From Branchiostoma belcheri (Eukaryota; Chordata; Leptocardii; Amphioxiformes; Branchiostomatidae), in NCBI RefSeq assembly GCF_001625305.1, contig NW_017802713.1, forward strand, positions 334,931 through 398,930: a DNA stretch of 64,000 nt, read 5' to 3'. Shown piece after piece: positions 34,401 to 51,016 of this stretch (positions are counted from its first letter, which is position 1; each line of letters starts with the position of its first letter). The position numbers and the translations under genes are program-made. Under the pieces are notes generated by a model. It did not search any database. It had not been told where the DNA came from and was given only the letters and a program-made list of their open reading frames with translations.

Positions 34401-37400
34401 AGCGTATTCTTAACATCCAAGAACATGTATCAAAAAATAATAAAATTATTGTTGTACATGTAGTACTTTTCTTTACAAATGAAACATATTAGTTTTTGCT
34501 GACATTCTACTTATTTTATTTTATATGGTGCACCCAAAATATTTTTTGTGCACTCAATTTTTTAGGTTGGGTGCACCAGGCCAGTGCACCTATTCCCAAA
34601 AATAAATTTCGAGCCCTGCCCTTGCATAATCCTTGAATAACTATCCTTGAATTATTCCATCCTTATCACAGTACAAATTAAACATGGGACAATTCCACGA
34701 GTTGACACCTTCACAAACACATTCACCACACACCGTACCGGCACCAGAAACACCCAGATAAGGTCTAACTTACCATGGCGGTCTCACTCCTGTACCAACT
34801 TTTGGGAGAGACGGGACAACAACAATATCACAACAGGCAACATGGTCAAGTTTAAACAAACTGCCTACCCACAAACATACACATGTACTGTATGTGTGAG
34901 TTCAGATTAAGAGCATGCGCACTGATGAGTCAAGTTCATTCACATAATTTAGTAATACATGCAAGCAGACATGAATTGTTAGTGCAATGGAATATCGTAA
35001 TGGTCATTTGACAGTTTAAACGATACATTTGTACATTACAGCTATACATTTAGAACATGTTTAATATATGTTTGGTCAGACTTCAGGTATATATGATACA
35101 TGCATGTGAGGTGCAAGCACAATTAGTGATGTTCTGAAATACTAAAATATTGTTAAGAACATGGATTTAAATTAACATGCACATGGCTACTGTACAAGCA
35201 ATGGACTAGTAGAATGTAACATGCATCCCACACTTACACAGTTACTCATTAGCTACTACAAACATTTTGGCAAAACGTTCTGTGCCTGCACCAAACCCAT
35301 AATGTGTATAGATCGTCTCTTTTAAAGTGTTTTTCAGGTATATAACTAATACTATAGTAATAGCATGACACCTTGTCTATAGTTTTCAAATGTTGACAAT
35401 GTGCTGGAAAACTATCTTATGCGACGGATGAAATTCCTATGCAATGTTGACCAAACATCCAAGAAAAAACATGAAAAAGCCCGGGTTTCAGTGTTTCACG
35501 CAGGCGCAGTACGTTCTACCAACTACTACTACTTCTACTTCAAGCATTTGTTTAAAGAAGGCTCTTCCGTCCACTTACATCTACATCAGGAGATTTTAGC
35601 AGCAGGTTGCAGAGAGAGTCATAGTAGTGGGAGGGGAAGATGTGGTCCTCTGTGTAGTTGATGTTGAGTCGGAGAGAACCCTGGCACGGCTTACTTGGTC
35701 GGGTGCTGTCTCGAGGCTGAAGCAGGTACCTATCAAACAAACAAACAAGTACTGTAATTCCTGATATTTATGTTTACCGAAGGAAAACATATTGTTTTTA
35801 CTCAGTTTCTTCCTCTTCTGTTCCAAACACTAACCTCTGACCTGGCCAATGACATGATTTGTTGACGTCTGTCACCATGGTGACTGGTGTTGGGTAACAT
35901 AATGTTGCGATTTCATGGACTTAGTGTAAATAGTAAGAACTTTTTTATGGAAATGATTAGAAATCCAAGAATTACAATTCAGAGCAATATGATAGCTTGC
36001 AAAAATTTGTTTGCGTTACTTTTTGTGTTAAATTGTGGTGTAATTCCACAAAAAAATTGTATTGACAATACAGCTCTAATTCTTAGAGAACCAATGCTGA
36101 TGATGAGTAGATGTTTACTTTGTTGATTTTTTGGGATACTGTATTTCTAATACACAGCACTTACCATGCCTTGTGCAGCTTCTGTGGCCTGGTCATGTCC
36201 AAAGTACTTAAAGGAATCTTAACTTCACCAAGGAATACGTCTGCAAACTTGTAGTAGTTACTGGAGTGCCAAAGGCTAACCCTGTATACAATACAAGAAA
36301 CATGGACAACATTAGATGCATATGTATAGTCATGTAATCCTAGCAGCTAAGCCTGTCACTAGCATGGACATTTCAAGAATTCAACAACATTGACACAATA
36401 ACTGCAGTACATGGTGTGGCAGCTAGGTGGCATATCTGACACTGACAACAACCTTATATTAAGCCTTCAGGTAAGAACAAACCTGAGTTCTGTCTTGTCT
36501 ATGTCTTCGTCCACTATGCTGAATCTGTTGTCCGGACTTGGACTTGGTCGGTTAAGCTACAAGGGGGAAAAACAAACATAGGTGGTCATACTATGTATTA
36601 AAATCATTTCCTGGACAGTTACTAATTTTGTCTGATTATAATGAGGAAAAAAGATTTTGGAAAGAAGTTGACGGTAACCAACCTCAAAATAAAAAGTTTC
36701 ATCGAAGTGAGGGTCTGTTGTCTTCTTCCGTACTTTGGTCTTCTTGTTTTCTGTTCTGTAAAAGATAAAAAAAACAAATAATCAGCATAAATGAAATGCC
36801 AAAAAATAAGCTACACCAAGCATAATCTATTTACATTGTTTATTTACGAAGCCTGTAAAGGACAAAAACTATAGGAGAGAAAGATACACGTACAACTTTA
36901 ACTTATAACGCATGCATATGCAAATTGAATATAAGAAAAATGGCTCTTCTTACCTATTTGGTGTGCAGAATGTAACATTTGCATAGGGATCACAACAGCC
37001 ATTGATTATAGCCAAGCCACTGCATTCTAAAACTCTGCAAAAAGAGCACACATGTTGAAATATACATATTTTGGAGGAAAACTAATTGTTACAAGTTTGC
37101 CCCAATTTAATTCCACTCACCAAAAGTACAATACTGTGTATAACAATCTTTGTTGATTTGGGAACACAACTGAAACAGTACAACTATCAATGTCAATGTA
37201 GAATAATGGTACACTCCCTCATACATTAATATGTATCAAAATTAATCATTGTCAAAGATAGTAAGTTGAAAAGTACCTTGCAGACACTTTGAAGACAGTT
37301 TTTCCCGCATCTTCCATAATCTCTGTCAACCTGACTTCCACGTGGACTTGTCCCTGTAGACAGAAATGTAGGGTCAGCTGAAATGTTTTTATGGGCCTCC

Positions 37401-40400
37401 ACTCAATGGTACAAATTGGAAGAAGGTGGAATAGCATCAGTTCTATAATAATAGACACTGTAAACATACATCGGCAGAGTGTACTGCACCTGTGCAAAAC
37501 CCATAATGTATTGTGCATAACTCTTTGGCAGAACGTCTCTTTTAGGGTCATATTCACATACTTAAGGATGACATCCTGTCTGTAGTTTTTAAAGGTTGTG
37601 TCTGAAAAGATATCATCTGCAATGGGCAAAATTCTGATACTATGTTGACCAAACGTCCAACTTGAAAAATCTAGGTTTCGCACAGGTGCAGTATGTTCTG
37701 CTGACATGCTCAAAATATAGAATAGAAGAATTAAACTAAGTATCAAGGTGAACAGTCTGACCTGTACTTCTGAGTCCTGGTCCACATGTGTGAGAGAGAA
37801 CCAGTGGTCCTTGCCATGGTATCTGTGTAGCTCCTCCTTCCTGATGCAGGCCTTGCCTAGACAACTGTCTCTTTTCAACAGGTCTTTTTCGTACACGTAG
37901 AACGACAACACACGGAACGGTCTGGGAACCTCAAACTGGAACTCCTCCCCAAAGAAGGCACTGAATATATACAGGATTCAGCCATGGTTAATAAATTATG
38001 GGGGAACGCTTATACATTTTGTGCTAACAAGTAGCTTCCACTGAAATGGATGAGAAAATTCTATGGCACTTCATATTCAAACTTTGACAATAAGACAATT
38101 TTATCATAATTTCAGAGTATGGCACTTCATACTAGTCAAAATTTGACAGTAAGATCATCTTATTATACTATTTTAATATGTTATATCATACATTTTGTAC
38201 TTCCAACAAGTATTGAATATATATTTATAAGTTTGTAAATGTCACATACATCATTAGCCATATATGATTTCATAAATATAACATACAGCTTTAGGCTACA
38301 AGATATCTATAAAATGTTTTCACACCAATGCACTATAGTTCGTTTACCTAGAGTATAGAGGACGTTCACAGGGGTAGAATATATATATTGAACTATACAT
38401 CTTTAAGATATTTCAAGTGATAACTATACCTCTGTGTCCTTTCCACAGTTTTTGTTCTGACCACCTCTTCCTGGTCCAGGCTGACAGTACAGAAGGTGTC
38501 TCTGGTCCCCACTGGGCCTGTGCTGGCACCAAAGTTCTTTCCTTCCCCTAAAAAACATACAGAGAGGCTGAGAGAGCTATACATTTATTCAAGAAACAGA
38601 CTTGATTTGAATGTGCTGTTGTCAACATGATTGTGCAACATATGCATTCAATCAAAGCTCGAGAAATGTAAGTTGTATAGCATTCAAATGTAAAAGAGAA
38701 AATTTCAACTTGTACGAAACCAGGGCTCCAGAAGAACCTGTCAGGTGTTTATTTGGAGCCCTGGTTTTGTATATTTATGTACATTTATTTTAATTTTTCT
38801 GAGAAATACATCTATGAGTATGACAGTAAACTTGGTTTGCAAGTACTTACTCTTCAAGACTTCATAATCATAGCATTGAATTAAATTTTACATACAAATA
38901 TTGCTAAGTGACTTGTATCATAATGGCATCATCAAATCAGTGTAAATCTAATTTTACAAATTACACATGTATAAAAATATCACGAGTTCTGGCGTCAATA
39001 TCATTTTCAAAATATTCCAGACAAAAAAGCCTTCCTTCAATACAATCTAATATAATACCTCTAACTCTAAGTTACCAGTAAAGCTTATAATATAAATCCT
39101 GTTATACTATATTCTATTGGACCAATCCTGTTTTATGGTATCAATTTACCTGTTATTCTTTTCATTCAACATCATGAGTCACCACTAATTTGTCACTATT
39201 GTTTGTTAATCTACTCCAATCAACTGATACAGATGACAGCACCAAATAATCAATTGGTACTGAATTGTTGTTTGAACAGTAAGACAATACACATCCTGCA
39301 AATAGACCATAAACTTGCCAGTTGTAAAGTTCTAAAGTACTAGCGAACATGTTAACAATGGTTCTTTTGTCTTCTTCTTCTATTTTTAGCCCAGGCAGTA
39401 ACTTTGTCAGAAATGAACTTTATAATAGCATAATTTGCAACATTTTAACTAAATGGCTAACCTGGAATACAAGGTCATCTATGGTATGAAGCACACTTGA
39501 GATCTGGTAGAGATATGTAGATATATTGGCCTTGCTTGTGATGTTTACTGACATGAAATTTGTGTTTTGGAAAATTACTGGATTCAAAAATGATTCAACT
39601 TGGGCCTGAAGGCATTTATTTTAGTAAGCTTGAGCTACCAAGTATTACCTGGGGTAACTTTGACAATCTGTATTTATAAAGTAAAATGCCTAAAAGCCAC
39701 TGAAAAAAAGTCTAGTTGCCCATGGCCATTGCAGCTGAGTCAAACATTTTTTTCACATCTATTTATCTATCTAATGCTTGTATAACAATTTAACATGTAC
39801 AAATTGGAACAATCCATTACCTGCTTTTGGCTTTTAAAACTCACTCTTAAAAATCATCTCATAGATGTACATATGTATCCTTTACTGGTGTACATGTAAT
39901 TCCTTTCTTCAAAACTGACCTCTGATTAAATTCCAGCGTCTCCTAAGCAATAACCAAACAGCCAGTCCAATGTCCAACTCCAATTACAAAGTTTTACCAA
40001 ATACCGTAAATACAATGGTTGTCTGGTATATATTTCAGACCCCCAACTTGGAAAGACTGACATTGAAGGACAAGGTATACTAATTTGTACATTCATGTAC
40101 ACAGTCCAGAAACTATAAAATGCAGGGCTCAAAATACCACCTACATATAATTATATGCAGGATAGCGCAGGTAAAATTGGAGCTGTACAGGTACATTAAT
40201 TTGTATTTCTGCACCTATAAGTAATTATTAACCAGCAACTTGCAATGACTCTTCCATGTATTGGGTTTATAAATAAAAAGTATGTTGATTTTCGTTTGCT
40301 ACATTTATTGCCTGTTACCGGAAGAGTAAAAGCAATGGTTCCTCAACAGTTATAGAATGATCCACACTTAACTGTTCAGAGACCACAACTGTGGTGCAGG

Positions 40401-43400
40401 TAATATTTAGTGCTGATGATTTTTCAATGTTAACATTTACTGCACCAGTTCAGGATTTCAAGCCCTGATACGTGACCAATTACATGTACCACTAAATAGA
40501 ACACAAGCACAGCAGTGAATACAGGGTAGATAGCCATCTTGCTGTGTCCTACATTCTACCTGAGGCACACTTTTTGTGGTTTATTCCCCTGGACTATTTC
40601 ACCGCAAAGTACTTGTGACAAGTCCCCCAGTGTTCACACTGGGATCACCTTTATAGTGTAGCCTGCCACCTGTGTAGCAACCCACTAAAGCGGATGTCAC
40701 CTCTAAAACATCCTGGCAGACCACAACCCACAAAATACAAACACTTCGCCTGAGGGAAAAATCACCTGCTTTGAAGTGGTATGGAACTGTTCAAATCAGG
40801 AAATAAGACCTACATAGCCAGCAGACCATTAGTGACCTTTTGCATACAAGTTCAAGATGTTGTGACAAGGCCATGGTAACATCACGTCTAGGTAGACAAG
40901 TTGCCTTTCAGCTTGCTTGAATACTACAGTACATTACACTGACTGTCTTACAAATGTAGAGTTGACTCTAATTACAAGCCTGACTGGGAAACAAACAACG
41001 GAAATGTCAGCTGTCATAGTAGGCATACAGTGTAAGAGACCATGCAAGAATGTACATAGTGCTATGGGCGAAAGAAGCTTTCTAAGCTTAAGCCTAAGTA
41101 GGGGATTGTGAAAAAAACTCAACCTTGTATACTAACTGTGCTTCCAAATTAGCATACGTACATTTGCCTCCTATTTAAATTGGCTTCCTGCACAGACATT
41201 AGTGATAAAAACTGTTTTACAGTCTATTACTCTTGAACTTAAATTGACTTGACAGCTAGAATTTCAGATTAATCAGTATTTACTTTCAAGCAGGACCAAT
41301 ACATAAACTACCTGACAATTGAACACGAGCTTAAGTAAAGCATATCTACAAATGTGGTGTATGTATACATATACTATGTGTATGATTGAAACAGTTCAAT
41401 TTCAAGCAATATTTTGAATTTATAAGCTCAGTCTTTGTTGCAAACATTCCTGCTCCATGCAGCAGAGCTGTAGATATATGACCTTAGACACAACACATCA
41501 TGTAACTGAGACATAAAAGCAATCCTTTCTCCATTATCTCACCATCTATATAAAGAGAATATGATGCCCTGGATACTCTTCATTCTTGCTTATACTGCAA
41601 ATGCTATCAAAGAGTCTGCTTATGCCATGATCTCTTGACCCTATGACACGAGGTTGTAGCATTCAAGGCCAGTGTGATACCTCCTAGCCAGTTGTTGCTA
41701 GGGTGGTGCTCTTTTCACCATTTAAGTGAAAGATGACCTGAATGGTTCCATATGGAGAGGTCAAAACTATGAATCAGAATGACATGAAAACCATTTATTA
41801 AGGGACCAACAAAAGCCTAAGTAATTCATATATATTCCTGACAAAGGAAGAACAAGAAGGTTTCGGTTTTACCTGGACAATTCTTGGTGAGAGCATTACT
41901 TTACTAGTAGGATGTTGTCAACAAATTTGTGATTTGTATATCAGTCTTGGCCTGTGGTAGGCATACCTTAAGTAGATTTGGAGCCAAATCTGGCATAAGA
42001 CAATCCTACAATTTTTATGTACTTGCAAATAATAAAGTTAGAAGTGATCAATGCCACCAGTTTTTATCAACAGTGTTGTATGGCCACTACTATGATATCA
42101 CAGTGAACCCTACAAGAGCCCCTGGCCGGGAGCATCCCAGTGGTAGCATGTCACCCTTTGCTCCAGGCGGCTTTATATGTACATAGCCTTCCCACCCTGC
42201 CGTAACTCTAGCCAGCCTAGATATGTGCGGCCAGGAAGTACGACAGCCTCGACAGGACTTATCAATTTATAACATCCCAGAAATGTGCCCAGTAGTGACT
42301 GCTGGCACCTGTTTTGTCCAGCTGGCTTTCCGACTCACTCCATTAAGATTGTGGCGCACATTCATGGCTCAACACTAGTGTGTAGTGGTGAATACTGCCT
42401 GCCAAACTTACTGTTACACATGTACTTTGGCATGCCCAATTACCAGTGTAATGGTACCAATTTGGAAGCATGAAATGCCTTAACTTATCCTAACTGAGGT
42501 ACGTTGCTGGCCTTTTGGCACAAAATTCCATGGGTTGCGGGGTTAGGCAACAAGGATATCCGGAAAACTTTTCAAACGTTTAAGCGATATGTAAACAGTT
42601 GTACGTGCTTGAAGAATGCATTTGACCAACAGAGGAATTTCTTGCTTTATTGAATGCTACACAGTACAACACAATCTACATGATTTTTATCAATTCTTGA
42701 TCAGGGACATGTTTCATATTCAACCACTTTACCTGCTATTAACCATAGATGTAGCAGTGGAGCTTGATTTTTGTCTATTTTGTGGAATTTTGAACCTTTC
42801 TAGTACAAGCCCCACTGTCACATCTGCTTGGATTTCACTACAAAACATTCTTTTATGTGCCATGTGCACATAATTACAGCATCATGTATACATATGTAGT
42901 TATTTGCAAGACCAATTGCTGCCAGTGAATCACATTTCTGAGTAGCAACAGTTTTGTGAATCAAATGGTGAGTGAATGAGTCTACACTACAGGTTCAAGT
43001 GCAAATGTCAAGAGTGATCAACTTATGCAATCACTTTCCAAACGTAAGCTTAGCCTCTGACAAATCATACATATTGTATGTAGAACAACATTTTGCATGT
43101 ATACAGTTACATACCTACATATCACAATGATGCTGTTAATTTGCATAAATTAATACACAAACAATTAAGCTCATAGGATAATGAACCAAAGGGCATTAAT
43201 CTTAAAATTTTGATGTGATAGCTCAATGCTGCAGATTTTAAAAGTGGCATCAGTGTAAAATGATTACTATGAAACTTGATTATATCACAGCACAAAAATT
43301 TAAAACTAAAAATAAAACTACTTTAATTTAGATTTGCATTCAGCCTATATCTATACAGGACATTGCAATTTACAAAATCTACCCTACCTAGAAAATCCCC

Positions 43401-44513
43401 AATCTCCATAGCCTGTATCTAACAAAACCACATCAAACCAAGTCTTGTGATGAAATGGACAGAAGTATTGTATATGATCTAGTTTGTTTGATTTTCAACA
43501 TTTGTCTTCTACTAATGATACAGGACAAATTACAAAATCTACCCTACCTAGAAAATCTCCAATCTCCATAGCCTGGTGTATCTAACAAAACCACACCAAA
43601 CCAAGTCTTGTGATGAAATGGACAGAAGTATTGTATAATAATATGATCTAGTTTGTTTGATTTTCAACATTTGTCTTCTACTCTAGTATCTCAAAGATTT
43701 TGTTGTAAGCAGCACAGAAAACTTGTCAGCATTCTGAGTGATGTATGACCTACACGCTCCGTTTGTCATGTGTCTCACCTTTCCCTCCCATACTCGTGCA
43801 CCTTATCAATAGCAGCCATTTTGTCAAACAAAATGATGAATATCTCATTCACAATCAAACAGTTGTAACGTCTGGAATATAACACTAAAGTCTAAGTAAG
43901 GGCATGGAACTTTTAAGTCCGCCGCAAAAGGTTTAAAAGAAAGATAACGTTCATCCAATGGCAAACAGAGAGGATACATTCGCATTAAAGGTTTCAATGG
44001 TGAAGTTTGCGAACACTACCGACAAACTGTCAATATTTGTCTGTTTTGGGTACACATTTACTCTATCGTCGTATAGTTATCGAATGGCGGGCCTCCAGAC
44101 GATGTATCACACCAAATCGTTTGGTAAATACATGAGAAAAACTACGCAGTTACATCGTATGTTTCTCACGGAACACGGAGTTTGGGTCGGGAGGGTCGCT
44201 CCGAGGAAACGTCGGGAAAGATAACGGTACACCAGGCGGGTTTGGGTTGCGGCGCCTGGGGGTTTGGCCTCTAACGTTACGGCGCGATACGAAAATCTGT
44301 CCACACTGAAAACAGACGACACATCGCACCCAAGTTTACCCTCATTTTCTGCAACATCTCGTCACTAACACTTCAATATAGTACCAGATGTAACTCAATA
44401 TACATGTCTCCGAAGTGTATGCACCAAATCTGAGAGAAAATAGTGAGTTACTGACCGATTTTAACCCGTAAAGTTTCCACAACTCGCACCTCCCCCTCGC
44501 CGAGGCCCGCCAT
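22491..44513 (-). CDS. RASA3: GAP1-family Ras GTPase-activating protein (RASA2/RASA3 type)
   Basis: Twenty-five minus-strand exons join in phase to 843 codons: 44513-44456, 38547-38430, 37960-37762, 37353-37277, 37034-36954, 36755-36683, 36556-36483, 36281-36165, 35729-35579, 33884-33733, 32979-32865, 32612-32538, 32371-32248, 30675-30569, 30390-30313, 29963-29880, 29682-29609, 29465-29359, 27442-27360, 26575-26505, 26269-26180, 25989-25942, 25640-25537, 23200-23014, 22575-22491. Domains: C2A (about 13-125), C2B (135-265), RasGAP (275-540) with arginine finger Arg374 in TLFRGNSL and FLRLFAPAI at 486-494, PH (585-690), and a Btk zinc motif with His692, Cys703, Cys704, Cys714. It accelerates GTP hydrolysis on Ras/Rap at the plasma membrane; PH-Btk binds phosphoinositides (family knowledge). 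Length is close to vertebrate RASA3. RASA2 and RASA3 may both be co-orthologues. It shares a promoter region with the gene at 44830. Confidence 0.95.
22716..23000. repeat. Tetranucleotide repeats (AATC)n, (ATCC)n, (AACC)n
   Basis: Three linked tetranucleotide tracts that grade into one another, in the last intron of the RasGAP gene and ending only about 14 bases from the donor of exon 24 (23014). Their long open frames (WMDG repeats) are artefacts. Confidence 0.97.
24055..24450. mobile_element. MITE with exact 8-bp target-site duplication (hAT-like)
   Basis: Ends TAGTGCTGCATACC and GGTATGCAGCACTA are inverted. The element is flanked by CTCCGAGC at 24047-24054 and again at 24451-24458. Inside are repeated blocks built on TCCGGACTTG and its complement. 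An 8-bp duplication is the hAT hallmark. It lies in a RasGAP intron. Confidence 0.88.
26800..27180. mobile_element. MITE of the GGCCACACC family (copy B)
   Basis: Left end TTAGGCCACACCAATTTAAT and right end ATTAAATTGGTGTGGCCTTA are inverted; the inverted match continues about 20 bases further (GTTGGTTCTCGGATT / AATCCGAGAACCAAC). It lies in a RasGAP intron. Confidence 0.85.
28485..28697. mobile_element. MITE, TIRs AGCATGTCAGCAGAACG
   Basis: AGCATGTCAGCAGAACGAAC at the left and its near-complement ending TCTGCTGACATGCT at the right enclose about 210 bases. Diverged relatives lie at about 35263-35525 and 37465-37710, which share the inner AACCCATAATG and GTAGTTTT(C/T)AAA segments. Confidence 0.75.
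28764..28829 (-). other. Candidate cassette exon of the RasGAP gene
   Basis: Between exons 18 and 19: acceptor TTTCCCTTTCAG, 66 bases with no stop ([20 protein letters not shown]..., 22 residues), then donor GTATGG. Upstream exon 18 ends in phase 1 and this segment starts and ends in phase 1, so it can be included or skipped without shifting frame. It would lengthen a variable loop of the PH domain after YAKSK. It is not part of the adjacent MITE. Confidence 0.45.
29341..29358 (-). repeat. GT microsatellite forming a splice donor
   Basis: Exon 18 of the RasGAP gene ends AAAAG at 29359 and the intron begins directly with GTGTGTGTGTGTGTGTGT. The 5' splice site is therefore the first unit of the dinucleotide repeat. 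Confidence 0.8.
30749..32008. mobile_element. Element with CAGGGCTCG...GAGCCCTG ends (1.26 kb)
   Basis: Starts CAGGGCTCGTGACTGCGAC and ends TTAATTTTGAGCCCTG. TATAG borders both ends (30744-30748, 32009-32013), possibly part of a target duplication. No intact transposase frame was seen. It lies between RasGAP exons 13 and 14 and is the longest copy of a family also at 34276-34618, 38721-38763, 40123-40467 and 50470-50734. Confidence 0.65.
33389..33690. mobile_element. Foldback element with 114-bp perfect inverted repeat
   Basis: Bases 33421-33534 are the exact reverse complement of 33577-33690 (114 bp as read by eye), around a 42-bp loop. TATACCATAATG occurs on both sides (about 33377-33388 and 33689-33700), suggesting a target duplication and a left end near 33389. 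Diverged relatives lie near 2805-3110, 10005-10060 and 20830-21000. Confidence 0.85.
34276..34618. mobile_element. CAGGGCTCG-family MITE (343 bp)
   Basis: Ends AGGCTCGAAAT and ATTTCGAGCCCTG. Inside, TGCACCCA/GGGTGCACC blocks repeat in both orientations. It lies in a RasGAP intron. Confidence 0.75.
35263..35525. mobile_element. Diverged MITE related to 28485-28697
   Basis: Shares AACCCATAATG, GTAGTTTTC-like and TGTTGACCAAACATCC blocks with the element at 37465-37710 and ends near AGTACGTTCT. It lies just right of RasGAP exon 10 in its upstream intron. Confidence 0.5.
37465..37710. mobile_element. MITE related to 28485-28697
   Basis: Left end GTGTACTGCACCTGTGC and right end GCAGTATGTTCTGCTGACA are imperfect inverted repeats. 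It lies between RasGAP exons 3 and 4. Confidence 0.55.
38721..38763. mobile_element. 43-bp remnant with CAGGGCTCCA termini
   Basis: CAGGGCTCCA and TGGAGCCCTG face each other over a 23-bp loop; flanking AAAC/GTTT extends the hairpin. It is probably the smallest deletion derivative of the CAGGGCTCG family. Confidence 0.55.
40123..40467. mobile_element. CAGGGCTC-family MITE in RasGAP intron 1
   Basis: Ends CAGGGCTCAAAATACC and GGATTTCAAGCCCTG. Inner segment GCAGGTAAAATTGGAGCTGT is shared, inverted, with 50470-50734. Confidence 0.7.
43356..43686. repeat. Tandem duplication, two units of about 165 bp
   Basis: The block from ACAAAATCTACCCTACCTAG to TTCAACATTTGTCTTCTACT occurs twice head-to-tail with few differences, mainly a short insertion of ATAAT in the second unit. 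Noncoding, in RasGAP intron 1. Confidence 0.9.
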
Positions 44514-44838
44514 GTTATCTTCTTCGTGTCACGTGACTGGCAACCATACTTCATATCTATTGGATGATCTCATTGGTTAGAAATTTCTGCCGAATTTCTT
44601 AACCTGTCGTTGATTGGTATAATTAATAGCAATACCATAAAGTCCTTTACTGAAAGAAATTAAATTTCTTGATGCAACAGGTTGGACAAATCCATCCCTA
44701 AGTACATTTTCGAGTAAAATATGAGCACGGTTTTATCAAATAAATTAAAAAAAACTCAATTTTTACAACTTAAATTCTCAGACAGAAATGCCTAAAAAGT
44801 ATATGCCACACCCCTACAAACTAATGCGATCGTCCAAC
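44514..44838. promoter_or_regulatory. Shared promoter region of the RasGAP and BTB-ZF genes
   Basis: Only about 320 bases separate the RasGAP start codon (44513, minus) from the first exon of the BTB-ZF gene (plus). A palindromic E-box, GTCACGTGAC, lies at 44528-44537, within 15-24 bases of the RasGAP ATG and so possibly in its 5' UTR. No TATA box is evident for either gene. Confidence 0.55.
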
Positions 44839-44944
44839 ATGGCTGGAAGAAGTGAATGAGGAAGGCTTCTTGGTGTTTTGTTGTTGTCTTTCACGAATTT
44901 CGACGCTGCTGTCGACCTAATAGCGTCGATCTCAAGCCATAAAG
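44830..44944 (+). other. Noncoding first exon of the BTB-ZF gene, with uORF
   Basis: A 5' UTR exon ending AAAG at 44944 before the donor GTAAGA. It contains a six-codon upstream frame, ATGGCTGGAAGAAGTGAATGA, at 44839-44859. The 5' limit is approximate. Confidence 0.5.
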
Positions 44945-46341
44945 GTAAGAATAGACTTATAGTACAACGTCGTTTTTAACAATCTGCACTCGTATCCGGA
45001 TATCGCCATGAAAGATCCTTCGTTTTGGGGGATATGTTTGTGCTGGCCCCGGGCTCGACATATCGTCTGTAGCGTCCTTGGTTTATATGGAAGGGGGTTC
45101 AATTCAATCCATGGGTTATCAGACCAAGTAAAGTATGTAGAGATCGACTAAACGTGCGTCTTTCAACAACTTCAAGGTCTGTAAAACCCCCTGCTAAAGC
45201 TTTCCCTCCAAGATGGCTAGACTATTAAAATTCAAAGGCGATGCAACATGTACACAGGTTCAGGGTAAGGTACCAACAGTTGGCCTTGGAAATAAATACC
45301 AACAAAATCCTTGATCAAAATGGAATAAATAATTTGATAGTTCTCGTGTTTCTTGTTTCTGGTAGAAGTCTCTTTGAAGCACATTTGATCAGAATATCAT
45401 GTAAAGCAATGAAGTTTTACTTTCTCTTGCATTTAGCCAATTGCATAATTTTAGGGAGGCCGTCTTTAGATCAAGTGTCCTTTCTGAAGGCCGCGTCCTC
45501 CAACTGTGTCCTCGATTGAGTATCAGAGTTTTTAAAGAAAATACTTAACACAATACTCAATAGTATTTCAACTCCCTGTCTTTGATTTCTCTAATGAATT
45601 ATGTGGATTGAGGTATCAAGGATACATGATATTATAACATAGCTATATACTATGATCTCTTAAATACATTACATGTATGGTTGTTGGTAATCATTATTTG
45701 ACATATCATTGCAATTTATGACCATGATATCCTTCACTAAAATCATGAACCTGTTAGACCAGCTTTTTCTCTGCCCTGCTTACAAGTAACTGCTACATGT
45801 ACCCAACATATTCTACATATTCAGGAATTCCATTGATGTATATACATTGTACATTTGTGCATTGAACATTAAATGTATGTCTTACAAAGTATCCCTGCAT
45901 GTCCTTGGATTTAAGTGCAGGTGACCCTCTTGGGTGGCCATTTGAAACCTTGAAAAGCAGCTTTTAGCCTTGGGTAACCATATACGAGTCTTATGACCTC
46001 AGTGAACCTTGTAGTACAGCCTTGGCTAACCAACTGATCCTTGGATAACCAGGGGTAACCTTTATAATGAATTATATATGTGACCTTGGGTAATTCTATG
46101 CAACTACGCCTGTACATGCACATGTACATGTATAGATGAGATCTGTTACATTCTGTGCAGCAAGACTTTGTGGTAATATCAGGTTTCTCCTCATGATATC
46201 TATGGCAGGCATTAATAAATGAATGATCAAAAGCTAATTTCTATAATTTTTTTCTCCAGCCTGTTCTTATGTTATTGCTCTTTCTTTTGTTACTAGTAGT
46301 TTATCCTCCACAGTGGAACTTCAAAGCCTGGAAACCCTACC

Positions 46342-51016
<4,675 letters not shown>

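Noticed and set aside
43779-43819. Alternative first exon of the RasGAP gene (ATGGCTGCTATTGAT..., donor GTGAGA)
   Set aside because: It has an ATG and a good donor, but ends in phase 2 whereas exon 2 needs phase 1, so it would not give an in-frame protein. It could still be a 5' UTR exon, but there is no support.
43958-44224. 88-codon plus-strand open frame near the RasGAP promoter
   Set aside because: No recognisable domain or splice context; composition looks like intron/UTR sequence.
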